Shown one piece after another: positions 24,798 through 36,258 of a stretch of DNA of 64,000 bases. A program made the translations under genes and the position numbers. The stretch spans positions 32,356,177 to 32,420,176 of the forward strand of contig OX421964.1 in the NCBI GenBank assembly GCA_949128115.1, given 5' to 3'. This stretch comes from Anaspis maculata (Eukaryota > Arthropoda > Insecta > Coleoptera > Scraptiidae). Every line of letters starts with the position of its first letter. Within the stretch, counting starts at the first letter, position 1. The notes below the pieces were generated by a model that saw only the letters and a program-made list of their open reading frames with translations, was not told where the DNA came from and did not search any database.

Positions 24798-24935
24798 ACT
24801 CGCGCCCCAGAGAAAATGAGGCAAGCAAAACTAGACGGCATTCGGATGTGTAATACCGAGGGAAAAAAATCTACCTCAAATGGTATTCGAGAAAAGACAA
24901 AGTTAAGTTAACCAATCAGAGACCTACACCATTGT
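24798..24935. repeat. 138-bp exact direct duplicate of MITE sequence
   Basis: The block starting ACTCGCGCCCCAG and ending CTACACCATTGT is identical, base for base by eye, to 25228-25365 inside the neighbouring MITE. It lacks the MITE's first 16 bases and sits exactly between the 5' end of the LINE and the foldback arm. It is best explained as filler DNA copied in when the LINE integrated. Confidence 0.9.
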
Positions 24936-25211
24936 AGAGCAACAATTAACACAAATAGTTTTCATATGAAATTTTCTGCATGCATTTTTGAAGAAAACGA
25001 CTTTCAGGATTTACGACTCACCCTGTATAGTAAATAAAATTACAAAACGCATTCAAAGGTTCAAAACATTGCTTTTTGGTCTGTTGAAAAGAGTTCACTA
25101 TCAATCTATCAAATCTTCCAAAATAACGGAAATAGAGGGGGTCGAAGGACCACCTTTTGACCCTCCATGTTTCCAAAAATCAAGACTTAATTTTTTTCCA
25201 CATTTTTCTTA

Positions 25212-25658
25212 TACAGGGTGTCTCAAAACTCGCGCCCCAGAGAAAATGAGGCAAGCAAAACTAGACGGCATTCGGATGTGTAATACCGAGGGAAAAAAAT
25301 CTACCTCAAATGGTATTCGAGAAAAGACAAAGTTAAGTTAACCAATCAGAGACCTACACCATTGTGCTACACCTTTGAGGTGTGTTACCTCAACTTTAAG
25401 TTGCTAGATCTCCTTTTATTAACAGTGAGCCAAACATTTATTGCAAAATGACAGGCAGCTGGTATTACTTTCGAAACTTAGCAACCGGTTAAATTTTGCA
25501 AATTTACCTCGAATTAACCCTCCGGGATTGGTGAATTCAAAAGACTTTTGACTCCTTTATGCAAGCAGCAATAAAAAATTTTCTTTCGTTTTCTGGTAAC
25601 CTATTGTTGTCGGCACATGTCAGTGTTCCCTGGGGCGCGAGTTTTGAGACACCCTGTA
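25212..25658. mobile_element. MITE, 447 bp, TA target
   Basis: The terminal repeats are TACAGGGTGTCTCAAAACTC and GAGTTTTGAGACACCCTGTA, followed inward by GCGCCCCAG and CTGGGGCGC. It interrupts the right arm of the older foldback element between AAAAGTACA and AGAAAAATGTGG, as seen by comparison with 21541-21560. It has no coding capacity. Confidence 0.9.
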
Positions 25659-25724
25659 TGTACTTTTGAAGCATTTCCGTAACTGCGGCTCAATTTCCTA
25701 CCCCAAGTTTGCAATTACTTCGTA

Positions 25725-26552
25725 TGTTTCATTTTCCCGGTCCACTAACCAACAAGGAGGAAGAGTATTGTGAACGCCGAGGTGAGCGCGCTGAAAAAAA
25801 TCGAGGAGAATACGAAAATATCCATTTTGAAACTCCCTGAGACGATTGAGACCATTTCCAGAGTGATGTCTGTCTATGATCTTCCATGATAACTGCCGAG
25901 CCGTTGATCCGAAATTTGATGGCTTTGCTGTCGAATGACTGATTAGTTTATGACTGTCATCTGTCAAACGGAAGTGTCCATGTTTAAAAATGACACAAGC
26001 TATTCTTTACGGAACACTTCTTGATTATGTAATTTTAAAGCCCTTGAAAAACTGTATTTGACGAAGTTCGAAACTTTGCCATTTAATTATTTAAAACTTA
26101 TCTGATGCATTCGAACCAAATTCAGCAGGAAGCAGCACCATGAAAGAACCAAATTAAATCTGCAGTTAGAGTCTCTCCACCTTTCCCAGTCTCCCTATCA
26201 AATTATGAACAAGTTTTCAGCTCTTTCCATCTATTCCTGGTAAAAACCTGTGTTTCCTGGGATATCAAGTCGCGTAGTGTGTGGTAGGTATGTACCTAAA
26301 GAACCGGGCTTGGCTTCAGTCATTTCCGAAAAGACATCACGCTCGCAAACCTTTCATCTGTTCCTTATTACTAGCCGGAAAAGTTTTGGGGTGATACAAC
26401 CGATTTTTTTCTCGGTAGCTGAATTTCAAGTGTTAGTGAGCAAGTGAGCAAATACAGAGCTAATTTTTTCTGCTTATCAGATTCCATCTGCCGTATTATC
26501 AAATGAATTCCTAATTTAGGCAGGCTGTGAATGTTGAAGCAAATCAACGTAC
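25725..26552. other. Intergenic, nothing recognised
   Basis: No gene, RNA or repeat signature was identified. Confidence 0.4.
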
Positions 26553-27072
26553 TGTTACGATATTTCCGCGTACGGGTTGGAATATAATTGAGACGATCGT
26601 TTGAAAACGCACACTATTTATTTCTGCGTACTACAATGGATACACCAACAATTATCTACTTGGAGTGAAATCGCAGGTACTTCGCTTGTTTCGCTCGCGT
26701 TATCACTTCGCATTCCAAATCAATACTGCCGCGAGCTGCCGGTTGATGCCTTATATAAGGCCTCCGAACATCGTTCTCGAGCTTTCTGTCTACTTCCAGC
26801 CAATTCCATGGTGGTCTGGCATATGCGGTTTCTAGATCATTCCTGAATAATCGTACACTTTACCCGTATAATTCTGCCGGGTTACGAGCGGCGCCTCCGC
26901 CAAAATGGACAGATCTTTCTTGATCGAGCATTGAAGTCTACCTTCAGTTTCACATACACGAATGCTCTGGAATGCACCAGATCGCTCCAGACTTCTACAC
27001 TGCGATCTAATGATGGAAAGATCCAGAAACATCGAGTGTTTATCAATATGTACGAGATCGCCGCTCGTAACA
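26553..27072. mobile_element. Solo LTR, 520 bp
   Basis: It begins TGTTACGA and ends TCGTAACA, the TG...CA ends plus an 8-bp inverted repeat expected of an LTR. It is flanked by GTAC at 26549-26552 and GTAC at 27073-27076, a 4-bp target duplication usual for Gypsy or BEL/Pao elements. A TATA-like CTTATATAAGG lies near 26752. No internal retroviral region is present, so it is the product of LTR-LTR recombination. Confidence 0.75.
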
Positions 27073-27076
27073 GTAC

Positions 27077-28298
27077 GTTTGTTTTGTCACAGCCTGCCTA
27101 TAGATCGAGAATTCATTATTGATCACACGATATTTCTTCTTGACTTTTTTGAAGGACTTCTTGGAAAGGTCTATTGCATGTAGATGGCGCTTCGATCAGA
27201 CTTGGGCCATATTTGTCAATTTACAGATGTCAAATTATCAAAGATCCATCATACCACTGAATTCATACGTCATTTCCTATTATTCTTACGGGGTAATGAA
27301 CGTAACCTCAAAATTCCGAAAAAATGTTTTGTGTCCCAGTGCGCCTCGCCCTCAGGTAAAAAGAGGGTAATTGTTGACGACGACTACTTCTCGACTAGCA
27401 TTTTCTAAGAGTTAGGCAACCACCTAAACAGCTATATAGGACGCTTCCTTCTTGCATGTACTCACGTCGTAGGACAAGTAATGGAAAGAAGGGGCATTTC
27501 ACAGTGGAAATAGTGGTTTCCCCAGGAAACTACGGTCGACGAACGTGATGTTGTGGTGGTGTCTACCTACCGTGAAAAGTTGGTGGCTGAAGTCGAGAAG
27601 TAGTGGTCGTCAACAATTACCAAAAAGAGATAAAATTATATAAATTTTCATGTATTTCGATGATGAAACAAACATAACTTAGCCGAAGTTTCCATCAGCT
27701 GCCGCTGTCCGGCGTCAGTCACCAACCGAACCAAAGCAAAATCCTTACAAAATGCAAACACTGACTTTCAACGTGTGAAGAGTGGCTCAAATTCCGTGGA
27801 ATTGCCCTTATTATTAGGGAGAAGTTTCGAATGGCCCTTTGGTATGAAGCACCCAGTACGTGTCTTTTAGAAGGCCTTGGGCACAGCCTCGGGCTTCCCT
27901 CATTATTTCCGCAAACATGCAATAAACCAGTACCTATCCTTTTGTAAGGACCATAAGGTAATAATAGTTCCATTATGTGATGCGGTTGTGAATAGCGAGA
28001 GCCGAACTTTTATTATACCTACTTGAGGTGTGAAAGTATACCTACGTACTCTAGACAATAGTGGCTTTTCTGGTACAAATTTCAACACATTCAAAAAGAA
28101 AAGCGGTCGAGCTTTTATGGCACTTGAATGCAGTTTTCAGCGGCAATAATTAGAGTCAAGTTAAGTCAGGTCAGAACCATTTTCAGATACACAAAAGCCC
28201 CTTTCATTTTGCGAACAGAAGCTGTTCGGGCTAAGTCATTAGTCAGAGAATGTGGATACATACACCAATCACGGCCTATTTGAATCACGCTGTCTTTG
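27077..28298. other. Intergenic with an inverted repeat at 27367-27621
   Basis: GGTAATTGTTGACGACGACT at the left and AGTGGTCGTCAACAATTACC at the right form arms of about 31 bases enclosing about 190 bases. This is probably a small foldback element. No gene is visible in the interval. Confidence 0.5.
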
Positions 28299-28426
28299 TA
28301 CCGTGTGATCCAAACCATTCCGAATTGGGGTAGGCTGTGCCGTGGCGAAAAGCAGCTTTACATCCCAGAATTTGACCATGTCACTCACAGCCTACCCCAA
28401 TTTGGAATGGTTTGGATCATACGGTA
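28299..28426. mobile_element. Mini-MITE, 128 bp
   Basis: Arms of about 40 bases: ACCGTGTGATCCAAACCATT and AATGGTTTGGATCATACGGT at the ends, then GGGGTAGGCTGTG and CACAGCCTACCCC inward. It has a TA at each flank and no ORF. Confidence 0.85.
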
Positions 28427-30730
28427 TTATGTTCTACTACATAAGCATGGAGCCTTCAAATCGAAAACTTCTGAAGTACAACAGCCGCCCGAAACTTTGT
28501 GCCCGCGTGTTTATTTGTGATTGTTTTATTATCAATTTAAATATATTGAACATGTTCATTGATGTATTAAAATTGCACTTTAGTGAATACAACTCCCTTA
28601 CAACCTACCTCTTCAGTTACTTAACTGCGTAACCTCACCATCTGCAGGTTAACTTCGATATTTCGTGTGGCAGTGGCCAATAAACATTCATTCAACGTGT
28701 ATGTTATTATTAATAACTACATACATGGCTCCGTGCAGGTATTATGTAATGTAATCGATATCGCTGTGAGTGCGAGTAGTAGATAATGTAGGTATGTGTG
28801 TGTGTATCCTTAATATGTCGAGGTATTAAAATTTTGCCTCAATTGCACGAAGAATGACGGTTCAGAGATCTAGAAGCTATTTCAATATTATGGTTTTCAT
28901 TTTAGTCGTCCTTAAAATGACTCAGAAAAACACTCGTGTTGCATCGTAACGTATGTAAACTGTAAACTTAAACGAACTGATTGTTGTTCTACGAGTATGT
29001 ATACACAAAGGGTTCAGAGGCTCCAACAGGAAAGCTAATTTTAACTTCAAGAGTCTTTATCTCCTTGATTCTGAGAGGAGTCTGCGTGAAAAAAGGCTAC
29101 ATAAAATCGGCATTTCTCGACATTTTTCACCACACTAAGCATAGCAGGAAAATGATCAACAACCTGCTGTCTCGTAAGAAAAGTCAAACTCATCAGAACG
29201 TGAATCAAACCATGGGTGTTGGGAGTAATATGAAGTCAAGGGCCTTTCCATTTTTGAATCGTTTTCATGAATTTCGAGCTGTTATCATATTGTTCAACAG
29301 AAAACTTGTTTTGGTTGTAAGTTTTCACGTGGAAAAACCGGAAAATATTGCAACATTGTCAAGGTATATAATATAATAATCATACACAGTAAGGTTCGAG
29401 AGAGGAACAGATGAGCTGCACTGCCACTAACTGGCTCGTTGACTATTGAGTTGGTGGCGACAAACCGAACAGAAGTGAAACAGATAAGTTGAATAGAAGT
29501 ATATCGTTCTCTCTATCTCTCAACAGTGTACGAGGATGCCACTTCAAATTCTCATCCAAGTTGCCGCTACGTAGCGACGACTTAACGGTTGAAGTAGCCG
29601 GTCACGTTCCGGGGTGGTCCCTGGCACGTAGTAGCTACATCAAAATTGTTCCCCATTCGGTTTCTATTACGTAATAGCAAGGACTAGTGGCTAGTGGCAA
29701 AAACTTTGAAGTCATATCTACAGTAGCCGGAACGTAGCGGTGAATAAAAATGTTTGTGGGGGTCTCTGTTCCTATCGACCTCCGCCACAATCCGGTTAAA
29801 TCTCCAGCTCAGGCAAAAAAGAATCCCGTGGGCTGTACGCTTGTCACAGCCACAGCGCGCTAAAAATACGGACCAGTTAACATTTTGTATGTTGAAGTTC
29901 GACAACATTTTCAGGTAGGGCGGCTTGCTCCCCTAAATTCGGCGATCGGCCATGTCGCGAATACTGGCAGACGTTAAATGAACAACACTTATTCGTTTTT
30001 AAGCATAGGCAAAGACAAATGGAACAAAGCACCTTGTTGTAATCATTAGGTAATAGGGCCTTCAGTCCAGAAGCAACAGCTTTCAATTTCACTCTTCGTT
30101 TCGCAGACAACCCACTGTATTGGATAACAATCATTATTGCATGGGCTAAGTATAGGGTCTGTTACGTATTTGTTCTACGCCAGACATGCTTGATGGTCAC
30201 AACATTATGGTGATATACCCCTTAGAAATGAAATTTTAATGTGTCTCGGTGTCTGTGTACCTACATATATTCTAATTGCAGAAAGATCAAAGTTCGAGTA
30301 TTGAAACTATCGATCGAATCTTTTTGTGGATTCCTACAAGATATTTCTCAAGGTCGCGTTACGAGTCATCAGGTGCGCGTCTTACCGGTCCGATTATTGC
30401 ACTAATTACGACAAATAACAAAGACCTTGAGAGCTTGAGCTTAGCTTGAAATTCGCTGCACAATCGTGTTGTTCAAAAACTGTTGTAGCTCGGGGTGCTG
30501 GAAATATAAGTCAGAGACGCCTGAGTCGCATAATTATGTAAAATGAATGAAAATCATGCTGATAATGGCAGTGTTTATGGGAGCGAGCAAGAGCAGGAGA
30601 TGAAGGAAAGCGAAAATCTTGCCCTTTAGAAATTCTGCAAATCGATATGCTAATGTTATTAGGCCACTCACTTGTGACCGTGCATTAGGCTCTGAATCGG
30701 TGAAAAGTTTCAATGTTTTCATCTTTCCAG
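28427..30730. other. Intergenic / Rab5 upstream region
   Basis: No convincing coding exon. The open frame at 28981-29376 has no recognisable features. The sequence from about 30400 may contain Rab5 5' non-coding sequence, since the Rab5 coding exon begins with a splice acceptor at 30729-30730, but no specific exon can be supported. Confidence 0.4.
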
Positions 30731-30983
30731 ACAAAATGGCAAACAGATCAGCAGGCACGGCCCAGCGACCCAACGGATCAACGCAGGGCAAGATATGCCA
30801 GTTCAAGCTGGTGCTCCTCGGTGAATCGGCCGTCGGCAAGTCCAGTTTGGTGCTGAGGTTCGTCAAAGGCCAGTTTCACGAATACCAGGAGAGTACCATT
30901 GGAGCGGCGTTCTTGACTCAAACCGTCTGTCTGGACGATACAACTGTCAAATTCGAAATATGGGACACCGCTGGTCAAGAAAG
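30731..30983 (+). CDS. Rab5: Rab5 first coding exon
   Basis: The acceptor is TTTCCAG at 30730 and the donor is GAAAG|GTAATA at 30984. The exon carries 5 bases of leader, then residues 1-82 and two bases of codon 83: the variable N-terminus, P-loop, switch I and the DTAGQE motif. Confidence 0.95.
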
Positions 30984-33900
30984 GTAATAACCCACGTCTT
31001 GTTGTTCCAAAATGGGCAGTAGTTATCTTTTTTTTAATTTGCTGCAGGTATCACAGTTTAGCCCCGATGTACTACAGGGGAGCGCAGGCAGCTATAGTGG
31101 TCTACGACATCACGAACCAAGATACTTTCGGTAGGGCAAAAACGTGGGTGAAAGAACTACAGCGACAGGCAAGTCCGACCATAGTCATCGCGTTAGCCGG
31201 CAACAAGCAAGATTTGGCGAACAAACGGATGGTGGAGTTTGAGGAGGCGCAGACGTATGCCGACGAAAATGGGCTTTTGTTCATGGAAACGTCCGCCAAA
31301 ACTGCTATGAACGTTAATGATATATTTTTGGCGATAGGTGAGTCGAAGTGAAGCGAAGCTCGTTGCGCCTAGTATGTACCGCTCAGAAGGCTGTGAGTGT
31401 GTAGTGTGTAGAGTGTGTAATGTCTGTTCTACTGGTAGAACAGGGTAATTCAAACATAGCGCATTTCTTCGAGACGTTGACTGAGCACGAAAAAAATTGT
31501 AAAAAGTTATGAAGAGGTGAAGTTAAGAATTCAACTTCTTAAATCTGCACGATTTTGAAACAAAGCATCATTACTTGCGAAGAATAACAAGTCTTTAGAA
31601 TGCCAAGTCAGAGTCAACCGCCACGTTTTTCTCTTACATTTGACAAGGACGTTCCACGAGCATTGTAAATAATTTTACTCGCAACCTCTCTTTGCCCTCA
31701 GCAGTAATGATGCATTTCGCGTTTCGTGATGTAGTATACTATTCCCGTGCTCTCTATAACGTACCCGAGAGCCCTTTTTCATCACCCTGTGTATTGCCGA
31801 ACTCTTCAGTTTAGTGTACTTACATCTAAATACATTCCCCGTTTTTTGACCTCAAGCATGGTTGGTATCCCGCTTATCTTGACAGATACGAAGTCGATTA
31901 AATTATGGCAAAGTTGCGAATTTTTAATGTTCAATATCATCATTCTGAAATGTGTTTGGAAAGAGAAGCCGCATTTTTGGTTGCTATTACTTTTTGACAG
32001 TTACCGCGATACGTCTGTGGAGAATTAGGAAAACAAAGAAAATCAGCGGAAATGTATTCTAATTGAATAATTGCAACAGAATAATCTTTCGTTTAAGAGC
32101 TTTAACATAAAAGTATATTATTATACGAGTTTGCTAAGACGTAATAATTATTGTCACACGACTGGTTTTGGGACACGACGAGCTTGCAAGCAGTGCTCCA
32201 AAAGAAGTGTGACAATGCGTCTTATCAAACGAGTGTAATATACTATTTTATCTACTTTGACCCGATGATTGCCGAAAATTTGGAATTCTAGCTGCTAAAA
32301 ATTGAAATGTTTGACAAGTGGCACTTCGCGGCTGACGTTCGCCTACCTTCTAGTTGCAGTAAATTGTTTCAATAATATGCTGAAGTGTTGGTTAAAAAAG
32401 TTGTGTGTGAAAATGAAAAAAATGTGACTAGTGATAAATCCCCCTAATTAGGAAAAATCTTTGAAATTGCGAAGATAGGTCCATGAAAAAAAAACAATTC
32501 GTCAGTGTTGTTTTTTTTTTCGTCTCTTTACGGCCATGCCGATATTAACCTTTTTTAGAGTGTTACCTTCAAAAATGTCAAAAGAAAAGTCCGATTTCTT
32601 CTCGGAAAGTTAGCTGTTATAGTTATAGCATGGATTTGTGCAACTTTGCCCTAATTTAACTGACCCTCGCACCTAGTATCTTATCAAGGCGAGGTGATAC
32701 ACCTATGCTTGGGGTCGAGAAATGGGAGCCCTTCACGCAGGAACTGCTTCCTGCTCTCTGCATAGCTTACTCCGGCGTGCTTTCCACTAACGTGCCCTGT
32801 TAGATCCAAGCCGACTCTATCCAGATTCACATAGGTACACAGTTTCTTTCCTAAAAAATTCTTTACTTGACGGTCTCTAGGGCGTATTCTGCCGCTGTAG
32901 AGAATTCAGTTGATAATAAGGACGTATTTTAACTGTTCCTATGGAAACATTGAGTTTGCGGAAACGGTCTTAAGTCAGTGGGCGTGTTCTGTATCATTTC
33001 CTTTAAAATTAAAGGGCCGATAGGGCCAATTCTGTATCAAACCCGTTTAAATTTAAAGGCCGTTAAAAGAAAATCAGCCAATCGTGAAGCCCATTTCTGA
33101 TCGTTCCTAGGTGACCGACGCCTTCAAAAATTTTAAGGGGCCTTTAAATTTTACGGAATTGCCACTGATAACTCAGTATTTCCATAAAGAGTTGAAAATC
33201 GTTTCTACATTTGGCTGAATTTTTTATAGCTAGGTATTTTTGAATTTAAACAGGTTTGTTACAGAATACGCCGTTTTCAAAGTCAACTGGATAGTCGTAG
33301 TTTGAGTAACGCCCTGTAACAAATGTTCACATTCCCATTCGCCTTTATTTTCAACGGAGTGGGCCAGACTGATAGCGGAACCCTGTATATGAACTCTGTC
33401 AAACGTCAAGGTTTGGTTTCCAACCTATCCGTGAAGATAAGGATTTTGTCATAGCATCAAACGTTGTTGCAAGTTCGGTAACAACTGCCATTTTGACTTC
33501 GTTTCCTTGGACGCAATGTGCCGTTGCCATAGACAAAAGTGCGGCAGAAGTCGCCATTTTACTACCCTTGAATAATAGGTGCTTTCCTTTTACAACCTAA
33601 ACCAAGTATTCTGACCTAAGTTGTTAGTGCTATCTCACTTTCGCGCATGTGATTTCTCGCTTTTTCTCTCTCTAATTTAGATCAGATCAGTGAGTTTTGT
33701 GATAAAGGAAAGCACCTTATGTTTCAAACAACATTTTACAATATGTACCCACCATTTTAGCAGAAATGCTCCTTTCTGCCTGTTTGATACCAGTTCTCAA
33801 AGATTTGGACTATCTAAATCGCTTACCTCTGTTAAAGGCTGTACAAAGCAGCACAATGTTCGTTTTAATGATGTGAACATGCATTAGAGGTGAGTTTACA

Positions 33901-36258
33901 CAAAATTAAAACAAATATGCGCCGCAATCAATCAATACAGGGTGTTACACTTTTTTGTCAATTGTCAATTTGCTATTTCAGGAGATGATAGAGCATCGAA
34001 AAATAAGTACTTTCGCCAAAAAGAAAAAAATAGAATTTTCAAGTTTAAATGAAAAATTACAAATGTGACCAAAGTCAATAATTATGACCAGCTTGTAGGT
34101 ATGTATCAACTTACTTTGTGTGCCAAATGTGGCCAAAATCCAGTGATTAAATTTAGTTATAACAAAAAAAAAAAAAACATTTCCAAAACCCAACTTTGGA
34201 AGCCTCTATCTCTATTATAATGCGTTTCCGATATTAATTTTTCGAGAAAGTCTACTCATTTTTTAATGCTCTACCATCTCCTAAAACTTTGACAAAAAAA
34301 GTGTAACACCCTGTAGATTTTGAAAAATTCACGCGGTAATTGGAATCACCAGTTGTGATATAAACGTAGTCACTGAATTTTATTTTTGACTATCCCATTC
34401 ACCAAAAAATGCAGGTTCTACTCTGTTGCAAATAAAATGTGAACGGATATTGATTTATGTAGCTACCTACACATAATAATAAGAGTTTTCATCAGAAACT
34501 AAGCCCAAATGACTAGAGATATTCCAAAATGACCCTGCAAAAATATTAGCAAAGGGGGGCTTATTGGTAACTACCGTGCGTCTTTTCTGCGGGTTCTACC
34601 AAAAGTTTTATGAGCGAGTCAACTTCAACCTGAGTTAGTTACTATGACACAGCCAGTAGCAAGGCCAGTTGCTCAGCCACTAACTCAGATTAAGTTTAAC
34701 TCGCTCATAAAACTTGAGGTAGAACCCGCAACTAAAGCCACCCTGATTTGGTGAATGTTAGTCAACCATTATAAAATACTGCATTCCGACCTTACCCTGA
34801 GGAGGAGGTTCTTCGCGTTACACGTAGGTAGCCTCTTTAGAAGTCAATGAGATGAAAAGTTTATGATGAATTCTTCTCAGTTTTGAGTAAAAAATATGGC
34901 CAGCTAGGGAATCAAAATCGGAAAATGTTTATTTCAAACAAATTGAATAACTAAATAAAACAAAAAATGGACAATGTCATGTTGATATCAACCGAGTATT
35001 TCCAAGGTGAAAGCCCAGTCGGGTCCTGTCAATACCGTCCTAGTCAGGGAAGTACTTTCTTGCGTCAAAAAATGCCTGAATTGTACGTATACTTTACCTG
35101 TCACTTTTGGGTGAAGGATATTTCGAAGGTCCCTATTCATTTGAGCGTAGTTTGGTTACTAAAAGAGAGTTTGCGATTTCATTGAACGTACGACGTAACG
35201 CAACGTAGAACGTGAAAACTCCCCTGTAACTAAGGAATTGCAGATAACAAACTCGCCGATTTTCACGTTGAAAGTTATGTTACGTCGTACGTACAGTTGG
35301 GAGCGAAATGATTCATACGGCACCGCTATGAAGTCGGCTGGATTTCAGAAATGTTGGCTGTTTGGATTGTTCTTGAATGACAGTTTTGAGACGAGATTGA
35401 TCGTCATCAAAACTGGCATTCAAGAACGATCCAACCAGCTAACATTTCTGAAATCCAGCCGACTTCCTAGCAGTGCCGTATGAATCATTTTGCTCCCAAC
35501 TGTACGTGTTTACGCAAACTCCCCAAAAATAATAAGTCTATCCTAAACAGTTTGCCGAAATCTTCGTCTCCATTACTTCGAATTCAAAAAAGATAAAGTT
35601 TTCTTGCACTGTGGATCAGAATTTCGATGCTTTCTAAGGGCAACTAGCACTCAACTTGCTCACTAGATTGTTTTCATAGCCATGATCTCCGTATGATTGT
35701 CTTTTCCCGTACGAGCTGCACATTTTTTTTTGTGCATAAGCTAAGCTGATTATCGCCTCGTCAAAGAAGAGAATTCAATGTACTATTGTTAATAATGCCA
35801 TGTGACACTCTGAGGCAATTCCAGCTGATTTTTTGCTGCCTCAAGGGTAGAATTCTTCGCACCCATTACTCCCAGACAGCTGAGTCGTTGAAGTGGTTTA
35901 GTTGAATGATTGATTTCTGTTGATGTTCCTGTCTTGTCTAAACACAACTAGGAGATTTGAGTTCATATTTAAAGCTACAAAATTCATGTCCATTTTGTTA
36001 ATCTGTTGGCAGCGTCGTAGGCATTCTTTACTGATGTTATTACACTAATACTCCTAATAGGATTACGACTGAGAAGGCGAGGGTCGGAATGTGGTGCAGG
36101 TAGTGGTGTTTTGACGTAAGGTATATAACCCTCGGTGTTTTACAGCCAAAAAGCTGCCCAAGAACGAGCAGGCGACGACCCAGGGGGCCGCCGGACAGGG
36201 ACGCAGACTGGCGGAAGGCGACACGGGCGCCAAAGCTGCGGGAAACTGCTGCAAGTGA
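30736..36258 (+). CDS. Rab5: Rab5, early-endosome small GTPase (3 coding exons)
   Basis: Coding exons 30736-30983, 31048-31337 and 36146-36258 join in phase to 216 residues, the usual Rab5 length. Rab5 switches between GDP and GTP forms on early endosomes and plasma-membrane vesicles and controls endocytic fusion. All guanine-binding motifs are intact: P-loop GESAVGKS at 29-36, switch I Thr54, WDTAGQE at 76-82 with catalytic Gln81, NKQD at 135-138 and SAK at 165-167. The C-terminus ...NCCK carries the two cysteines (214-215) that are geranylgeranylated. The ATG at 30736 is five bases into the exon after the acceptor TCTTTCCAG, so a 5' untranslated exon lies upstream. Rab5 rather than Rab21/22 is chosen because of the near-canonical Rab5 N-terminus and the IGAAFLTQT switch region. 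Confidence 0.97.
31048..31337 (+). CDS. Rab5: Rab5 second coding exon
   Basis: A 64-base intron separates it from the first coding exon (acceptor GCTGCAG). It encodes switch II, beginning with the rest of Arg83 and [11 protein letters not shown], through the NKQD and SAK nucleotide-binding motifs to Ile179. The donor is ATAG|GTGAGT. Confidence 0.95.
31837..32729. mobile_element. Decayed foldback, relative of 2793-3714
   Basis: The outer arms pair GACCTCAAGCATGG...ATCCCGCTTATCTTGA with their diverged complement at 32660-32725, and AAAGTTGCGAATTTT with GTGCAACTTT. The same end sequences occur in the better-preserved element at 2793-3714. The centre has degenerated. Confidence 0.6.
32880..33272. 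repeat. Nested remnants with ATTCTGTA ends
   Basis: Several copies of one terminus occur close together: GGGCGTATTCTG at 32880, GGGCGTGTTCTGTATCA near 32981, GGGCCAATTCTGTATCAAAC near 33023, and in inverse TTACAGAATACGCC at 33259-33272. The same ends bound the large foldbacks at 39224-40790 and 42194-43925, so this is a cluster of short relatives. Confidence 0.5.
33936..34315. mobile_element. MITE, 380 bp
   Basis: The termini are TACAGGGTGTTACACTTTTTTGTC and its complement, then AGGAGATGATAGAGCAT and ATGCTCTACCATCTCCT. TA lies at each end. It is non-coding. Confidence 0.9.
34589..34729. repeat. Inverted repeat, 141 bp
   Basis: GCGGGTTCTACC and GGTAGAACCCGC bound arms that continue with AGTTTTATGAGCGAGT and ACTCGCTCATAAAACT. 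This is a small foldback element in the Rab5 intron. Confidence 0.8.
35165..35523. repeat. Two abutting hairpins inside an outer inverted repeat
   Basis: Hairpin 1 (35186-35292) has arms ACGTACGACGTAAC and GTTACGTCGTACGT. Hairpin 2 (35289-35507) has arms ACGTACAGTTGGGAGC and GCTCCCAACTGTACGT plus a long inner stem. They share the ACGT at 35289-35292. Both are enclosed by GAGTTTGCG near 35167 and CGCAAACTC near 35513. Confidence 0.75.
36146..36258 (+). CDS. Rab5: Rab5 last coding exon
   Basis: Encodes the end of Ala180 and then KKLPKNE, the variable tail, and the prenylated CCK terminus, with TGA at 36256-36258. It is more GC-rich than the intron before it. Confidence 0.95.

Larger units (their letters stand above)
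21488..25724. mobile_element. Old foldback element split by two insertions
   Basis: The left arm (21488-21799) and right arm (about 24936-25211 plus 25659-25724) are complements. Examples are GGAGGGTCAAAGGTGGTCCTT near 21596 against AGGACCACCTTTTGACCCTCC near 25147, and AACCTTTGAATG near 21700 against CATTCAAAGGTT near 25052. Within the arms a second terminus (TACAGGGTGCGTC near 21723, CACCCTGTA near 25020) marks an inner element at the apex. A MITE (25212-25658) interrupts the right arm and a LINE (21800-24797) sits in the centre. Confidence 0.75.
31338..36145 (+). other. Rab5 intron, 4.8 kb, rich in foldback elements
   Basis: The intron begins GTGAGT and ends TTTTACAG. At least five palindromic repeats lie inside it (31837-32729, 32880-33272, 33936-34315, 34589-34729, 35165-35523). 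The remaining sequence, including 31338-31836 and 35524-36145, shows nothing recognisable. Confidence 0.8.

Noticed and set aside
28981..29376. 131-codon open frame upstream of Rab5
   Set aside because: No recognisable motif, no coding-like composition and no splice context. Frames of this length arise by chance or from old repeats here.
34589..35507. Intronic hairpins considered as microRNA precursors
   Set aside because: The stems are far too long, and they have relatives or terminal structure like foldback elements.
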